DNA from: Lachnospiraceae bacterium | Lineage (GTDB): Bacteria; Bacillota_A; Clostridia; Lachnospirales; Lachnospiraceae | Assembly (NCBI GenBank): GCA_016281675.1 | Contig: JAEEJD010000050.1 | Span: forward strand, 1 to 9,253 | Length of the DNA: 9,253 nt | Reading direction: 5' to 3' | Shown: positions 5,297-9,253 of the stretch, one piece after another | Layout: the number at the start of each line of letters is the position of its first letter | Position numbering within the stretch: position 1 is the first letter of the stretch | Translations under genes and position numbers: made by a program | The notes under the pieces: model-generated | What the model was told of the DNA's origin: nothing | Seen by the model: the letters and a program-made list of their open reading frames with translations, nothing else | The model's database searches: none

Positions 5297-8024
5297 CAAA
5301 GAGAGAGAAAATCACATAGCCGAGTATCTCCTGCCTGCGCTTATCGCAGGCGCTCTTTTTATGGTCATTCTGGCTTTGAATGCTCTGTGGCCTTTCGGCA
5401 GGGCAACGATAGATTACTACGACATGGCGCAGTGGTCGGACCTGTTCTATTACCATAATTATGATGAACTTCGCGGCATCAAGTCATTCGTTTACGACTG
5501 GTATCTTAATCTCGGACGCGAGATCCCCGGCCTGTCTGAACCGTCTCTTTTTGATCTTCTTATGTATTTTGTTCCGAGAAGTTTATTTCTGGAATGTTCG
5601 TCGCTTCTGATGACGTTTAAGATCATGGCGGCGGCTTTTTTTATGGGTATTTTTGTCAGGTATATAAACAAAGACATGCCGTATGCTTTCCGGCTGATAC
5701 TGTCCGCCGGATACGGACTGTGCGGTTTTGTCATGACAAACTACACGGTGCCTCAGTGGATCGATATGGCAGCGTTTGTGCCGCTTGTTCTGATGTTTTC
5801 TCAAAAGGCACTTCGGACGGGTAAGTTTATTGGACTGACGGTTACGGTATTTCTCATAATGATCGATGATTATTATTTCGGGATACAGATGCTGATGTTC
5901 ATATTCCTAACCGGAGGCGCTTATTGCATATATCTGTTGGGAACGGGCAGGAAAAGAGAACTTACGGAAGAGTTGTTTTTCGGAAGACTCTTGACCGGCA
6001 TTGCTGCAGGCTTGGGATTGTCGGCTTTTTCATGGATGCCCGATATAGCTTTTAACATGACGAGTGCAAGGTTTGGAAACGGTACAAATGACGGCGGCAT
6101 TATGGGAAATTATATTGCGCTTCTGCAAAACATAACGCCCGCTTATCTGTCGAGGTGGTTCTCGCTCCTTTGTCTTTCGTTTCCCGCATCTTACGTGGCG
6201 ATCGGACTGTTTTACGGGATCCGGAAAAAAGAATGGGGAAGCGTGCTGCTTAGGATCTTGCTGGTGTTTATGATCTGTGCGCAGCTCGTTCTCGAGAGCG
6301 TACACCTGTTGCTTCATTTCGGGTCATACGTGGATTATCCGGTCAGGAACGGGTTCATGATCTGGTGCATAATGGCGGGAATTGCAGCGCACCCCTATGG
6401 TGTTTCGAACAAAACACGCGAAGAGGAAAAGACGGATACCGGATCACGTATCGTTCGTATCGCTTTGGGAGTTGTCATAACCGCGATCATCACGACGGTA
6501 TTCAGAACGTGGTATATGAATAACGCAGGTATATCCGATCATACCGTATTTCTTCTTGCAATGTCGATCATGTCGGTGTTTGCCGTGGCGCATATCATTC
6601 TCATCAGCGTCAGGAACGGAAGATACGGAACGTTTTGCCCTTACCTTTGGATGGCGGAGGTCTTGATATTCGGGATCATCATGATAGGAAAGCCTCTGTA
6701 TGACACGCCTTACGGACATGATCCGGAACAGGAGGGCGAATTCATCAGGATATCCGATCAGCTCGTGGAAAAGTTCGGCGACGATCTTGCAACGGGGTCC
6801 GATGCCGCAACACGAAGGATCAAAAATCCCGACGCATCGCTCAATGCCAATTACGGTCTTGTCATGCAGCGTGAGACGCTTTCGGGATGGACGAATCTTG
6901 CGACCGCGGATCAGATAGGAGGAGCAACAAACCTCGGATACAGCAGTCAGTTCACAAGACTTCTCGATACCGGCGGAAACATTTTTACCGATACGATCAT
7001 GCATGTGACGGATCTCGTGAGCTTCGAAGAACTTGATGAGAGACTGTACAGTAAGGTCGCTTCCGCCGACGTTGTCGTCGATCATATGACGGGAGATATG
7101 CGAGAGTATCACCTTTATAAGAACAGATATGAACTTCCTTTTGCAATTCCGGTAAAGGGTGCACCGGATACGGATGCGGGAGGGGTTACAGGCATCGTCA
7201 ATTCGTTTGCAAACGCAATGGGGACAAAGACCGACATCGCAAAGACCGTCGATGTTGCCCCTGCCGTGAATAAGGCGGACGGTCACGAGATAAGCGAATA
7301 CAATATCGCTGTTGTTGGCAACAAGGCTCTTTATTTTGAAGGGTCATGTGTAGACACGGATCATTACAACACGAAGATTACGGTCAACGGAAGAGTTATC
7401 CCGATACCGAGCATACGCGAATTCGATAACGAGCTGTTCCCGGCACATTTTAATAACAACACTGTTGAGCTCGGAGCGTTTGAAAACGGGGAAGTTAATG
7501 TGACGATAGACATGGATGTCAGCGATCCTGACGAGAAATACGACTTTACGTTGTATGAGATCGACCTTGATGTCCTTGCTTCTTTATGTGAGAGCGAGCC
7601 TTCGGGGATATCGGCAGTCCAGGGAAGAAGGAGTCTTGATATCGATCTTCCGAAAATGTCCGATGAATTTACGGGAATACTTATTCCGGTTTCATACAGC
7701 GGGGGATGGAGCGCAAAGGTTGACGGAGTAAGCGTTAAGCCGCAAAACATTAACGGTCTTTTTATGTACATATCGACGGACGGCGGAAGCAGAGTACATA
7801 TGTCGTACTTCCCTCCATTTATGATGCCGGGTATTATCATTGCTGTTGTCGCTCTTATTGTTGTGGCTTTGTTCGGGCTGTCCGATAAGAAAACAAAACC
7901 CGCCACGCATAAAGCGGACAGGTTTCTTGCATTCATGTATTCGGCGGCATTCGCGGCGGCTTTTGCCGTTTTGTATGTCGTACCGTTTGCGTATGCACTG
8001 CTTCAAAAGTGCGGCGTATTATAA
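5289..8024 (+). CDS. YfhO family GT-C-like membrane glycosyltransferase
   Basis: A 911-residue polytopic membrane protein. After the first membrane segment (about 13-35) comes the extracytoplasmic stretch DYYDMAQWSDLFYY (42-55), where YfhO and other GT-C proteins carry the acidic residues of the active site. Then comes FVYDWYLNLG (65-74), like the family's 'y.w..glG' motif. Several further hydrophobic segments follow up to about residue 470. A large soluble domain lies at about 475-840 with beta-rich parts. Two C-terminal membrane segments lie at about 842-863 and 879-905. The length is close to that of other YfhO proteins (about 850-900). In Bacillus, YfhO works with the GT2 enzyme CsbB to glycosylate lipoteichoic acid outside the cell; a CsbB/GtrB-like gene lies just downstream here at 8464. 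The substrate here is unknown. The start overlaps the previous stop by 8 bases and has only a weak Shine-Dalgarno site, suggesting translational coupling. Its stop overlaps the convergent pilZ-type gene. Confidence 0.85.
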   Translation: MNNKERENHIAEYLLPALIAGALFMVILALNALWPFGRATIDYYDMAQWSDLFYYHNYDELRGIKSFVYDWYLNLGREIPGLSEPSLFDLLMYFVPRSLFLECSSLLMTFKIMAAAFFMGIFVRYINKDMPYAFRLILSAGYGLCGFVMTNYTVPQWIDMAAFVPLVLMFSQKALRTGKFIGLTVTVFLIMIDDYYFGIQMLMFIFLTGGAYCIYLLGTGRKRELTEELFFGRLLTGIAAGLGLSAFSWMPDIAFNMTSARFGNGTNDGGIMGNYIALLQNITPAYLSRWFSLLCLSFPASYVAIGLFYGIRKKEWGSVLLRILLVFMICAQLVLESVHLLLHFGSYVDYPVRNGFMIWCIMAGIAAHPYGVSNKTREEEKTDTGSRIVRIALGVVITAIITTVFRTWYMNNAGISDHTVFLLAMSIMSVFAVAHIILISVRNGRYGTFCPYLWMAEVLIFGIIMIGKPLYDTPYGHDPEQEGEFIRISDQLVEKFGDDLATGSDAATRRIKNPDASLNANYGLVMQRETLSGWTNLATADQIGGATNLGYSSQFTRLLDTGGNIFTDTIMHVTDLVSFEELDERLYSKVASADVVVDHMTGDMREYHLYKNRYELPFAIPVKGAPDTDAGGVTGIVNSFANAMGTKTDIAKTVDVAPAVNKADGHEISEYNIAVVGNKALYFEGSCVDTDHYNTKITVNGRVIPIPSIREFDNELFPAHFNNNTVELGAFENGEVNVTIDMDVSDPDEKYDFTLYEIDLDVLASLCESEPSGISAVQGRRSLDIDLPKMSDEFTGILIPVSYSGGWSAKVDGVSVKPQNINGLFMYISTDGGSRVHMSYFPPFMMPGIIIAVVALIVVALFGLSDKKTKPATHKADRFLAFMYSAAFAAAFAVLYVVPFAYALLQKCGVL

Positions 8025-8363
8025 TCCTTCGGAGAATTCGTCGAGCATCTTTCCTACACTCGGAGAGATCGAAACGAACTCACAGCCGTAGCGGTACTGG
8101 TCCTTGTCGATGGCAGCGCTTCTGATCACGCGCACGTCGGTGATGATCTGCGGAAGCTCCGGCGACAATTCGATGTTGGCAATAAAATAATAACCCACTG
8201 GAAGAATGCACCGGGAAACAAAACCGATACCTTTTGACGAGATATCGACAACTTCAACGTTAAGGTCAAGATCCATTATAGTATTGGTATCTTCCTTGTA
8301 CAGATTGGAAATGGACAGCTTGATACCTATCGGCAGTCGCTTTTCGGTCCTTCTTTCTTCCAT
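8019..8363 (-). CDS. PilZ domain protein (c-di-GMP receptor)
   Basis: A 114-residue single-domain protein. It carries the c-di-GMP-binding signature: RxxxR at residues 5-9 (RTEKR, preceded by R4) and D/NxSxxG at 40-45 (DISSKG), with the expected beta-barrel strands between and after (GYYFIANIEL, YRYGCEFVSI). Both binding motifs are intact, so c-di-GMP binding is likely. The frame extends upstream to a GTG at 8426. I chose the ATG at 8363 because GGGAG (minus strand, plus coordinates 8370-8374) lies six bases before it and MEERR is a typical start for such proteins. The gene is convergent with yfhO, sharing six bases at the ends, and divergent from the GT2 gene. It probably couples c-di-GMP to an envelope or motility process; a link to the flanking glycosylation genes is inference. 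Confidence 0.88.
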   Translation of the reverse strand: MEERRTEKRLPIGIKLSISNLYKEDTNTIMDLDLNVEVVDISSKGIGFVSRCILPVGYYFIANIELSPELPQIITDVRVIRSAAIDKDQYRYGCEFVSISPSVGKMLDEFSEGL

Positions 8364-8369
8364 GGCACG

Positions 8370-8374
8370 CTCCC
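8370..8374 (-). promoter_or_regulatory. Ribosome binding site that decides the PilZ start
   Basis: On the minus strand, GGGAG stands six bases before the ATG at 8363. The longer GTG-initiated frame (8426) would begin inside the divergent promoter region, which argues against it. Confidence 0.6.
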
Positions 8375-8410
8375 AAAATGTTGCATGAATTACAGCGTTT
8401 GCATTATCAC

Positions 8411-8439
8411 TTGAATAATTTATCACATTTTTTTATGAT
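8411..8439 (+). promoter_or_regulatory. Putative sigma-A promoter of the GT2 gene
   Basis: TTGAAT (8411-8416), 17 bases, then TATGAT (8434-8439): 4/6 and 5/6 matches to the -35 and -10 consensus at the ideal spacing. The predicted start, near 8446, gives a leader of about 18 bases with the Shine-Dalgarno site almost at the 5' end. Confidence 0.5.
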
Positions 8440-8445
8440 GGACAA
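8417..8445 (-). promoter_or_regulatory. Possible promoter of the PilZ gene, overlapping the GT2 promoter
   Basis: On the minus strand, TTGTCC (plus 8440-8445), 17 bases, then TAAATT (plus 8417-8422). This is a weaker match than the promoter facing the other way and occupies almost the same bases. Confidence 0.3.
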
Positions 8446-8453
8446 GGTGAGGA
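8446..8453 (+). promoter_or_regulatory. Ribosome binding site of the GT2 gene
   Basis: GGTGAGGA, purine-rich, ends 10 bases before the ATG at 8464. The spacing is slightly long but acceptable, and no other start with a better site is visible. Confidence 0.6.
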
Positions 8454-8463
8454 AACGATCAGA

Positions 8464-9253
8464 ATGAGTAACGAGAACAGAACAAACCCCATATTATACC
8501 TTGTTGTACCGTGCTACAACGAGGAGGAGATAATAAGAGACTCGGCAAAGACGTTTAAGGAAAAGATGACCGAGCTTATCTCAAACAATGCGATCAGTGA
8601 TAAGAGCAGGGTCATGTTCGTCAACGACGGAAGCCGTGACAACACGCTGTCTATCCTTACAGAGACAGTTCACGGCGATGATCTTTTCTCGCTCGTATCC
8701 CTTGCGGGTAACTGCGGACATCAGAACGCGATCTTTGCCGGAATGATGACGGCAAAGGCTGCGGACATAGTTATAACGATCGATGCCGATCTGCAGCAGG
8801 ATATAAATGCGCTGAGTGATTTTATCGAATGTTATAAGAACGGCGCGGAGGTCGTATACGGCATCAGAAACGACAGAAGCAGCGACGGCGGTTTCAAGAA
8901 GTTTACCGCCCTGTTCTACTATAAACTCATGAACATGATGGGAAGCAGTGTGATCAAAAATCACGCCGATTACAGACTCGTCTCACGCAAAGTGCTTGAC
9001 GCACTCGCACAGTATAACGAGAGTAACCTGTTCCTGAGGGGACTTATTCCGACAATGGGATTTCCTTCGGATACGGTATATTTCGATGTTAAGGAAAGGA
9101 CCGCCGGAAGCTCGAAATATACGCTTTCCAAGATGCTGAGGCTTGCAACGGACGGTATCACATCATTTACCGTAAGGCCGCTTCATCTGATATCGGGTCT
9201 GGGTGCTGTTGTGGTTATTCTCAGTATTGTTCTCTCGATCGTCAGTCTCGTCG
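8464..9253 (+). CDS. GtrB/CsbB-type polyprenyl-phosphate glycosyltransferase (GT2), 3' truncated by window
   Basis: The frame stays open to the window end, giving 263 residues of an expected 310-340. GT-A fold motifs in order: LVVPCYNEEE (13-22), FVNDGSRDNT (52-61), the metal/sugar-nucleotide DxD as IDADLQQD (106-113), HADYRLVSR (167-175), NLFLRGL (188-194) and ERTAGSSKY (211-219). DGITSFTVRPL (231-241) and the first of the expected C-terminal membrane segments (about 242-263) follow. This order is that of GtrB, CsbB and DPM1-like enzymes, which move a sugar from a nucleotide donor to undecaprenyl phosphate at the inner face of the membrane. In the usual NFGHQ element it has NCGHQN, with Cys for Phe. 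Its proximity to yfhO matches the CsbB-YfhO pairing; the missing third partner, a GtcA-like flippase, is not in this window. The sugar cannot be predicted. Confidence 0.9.
   Translation, partial: MSNENRTNPILYLVVPCYNEEEIIRDSAKTFKEKMTELISNNAISDKSRVMFVNDGSRDNTLSILTETVHGDDLFSLVSLAGNCGHQNAIFAGMMTAKAADIVITIDADLQQDINALSDFIECYKNGAEVVYGIRNDRSSDGGFKKFTALFYYKLMNMMGSSVIKNHADYRLVSRKVLDALAQYNESNLFLRGLIPTMGFPSDTVYFDVKERTAGSSKYTLSKMLRLATDGITSFTVRPLHLISGLGAVVVILSIVLSIVSLV

Noticed and set aside
6444..7286. 280-codon open frame on the minus strand opposite yfhO
   Set aside because: It lies wholly within a clear YfhO frame, is rich in Arg, His, Cys and Ile as antisense frames often are, and has no recognisable domain.
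8364..8426. GTG-initiated N-terminal extension of the PilZ protein
   Set aside because: It would place the start in the promoter region; the ATG at 8363 has GGGAG six bases upstream and gives the usual PilZ N-terminus.

Overview
The window most resembles a chromosomal segment of a Clostridia/Lachnospiraceae bacterium (Butyrivibrio-like or a relative). The reasons are the adjacent DUF5717 and DUF5716 proteins, a pairing I know mainly from that family, the short Lachnospiraceae-style PilZ protein, the moderate G+C, and Shine-Dalgarno sites of Gram-positive type. No mobile elements, tRNAs, rRNAs or CRISPR arrays are visible.

Layout. Positions 1-5296 hold four co-directional genes of poorly known function: the C-terminal part of a DUF5717 protein (cut by the window start), a DUF5716 protein, a small TPR protein, and a coiled-coil protein with two membrane segments. 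Three of the four are tightly spaced or coupled. The exception is a 182-base gap between the DUF5716 and TPR genes. It is filled almost end to end by three consecutive imperfect hairpins (3067-3218). A YfhO-family GT-C-like membrane protein (5289-8024) starts inside the end of the coiled-coil gene. A PilZ (c-di-GMP receptor) gene follows on the minus strand, overlapping the yfhO stop tail to tail. The window ends in a divergently transcribed GtrB/CsbB-type polyprenyl-phosphate glycosyltransferase (GT2), cut by the right edge.

How they may work together. The DUF5716 protein reads to me as a degenerate Hsp70/DnaK: an actin-like ATPase domain with altered phosphate loops, followed by a beta-sandwich like the Hsp70 substrate-binding domain. 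With a large helical-repeat partner (DUF5717), a TPR protein and a membrane-anchored coiled-coil protein, this suggests an uncharacterised Hsp70-like envelope-associated complex. That is inference from sequence pattern and gene order.

The YfhO and GT2 proteins fit the known pairing in which a GT2 loads a sugar on undecaprenyl phosphate and a YfhO-type GT-C enzyme transfers it outside the membrane. The PilZ gene between them hints at c-di-GMP control of surface glycosylation. The best candidates for something undescribed are the Hsp70-like DUF5716 cassette and the structured RNA or palindromic element at 3067-3218.
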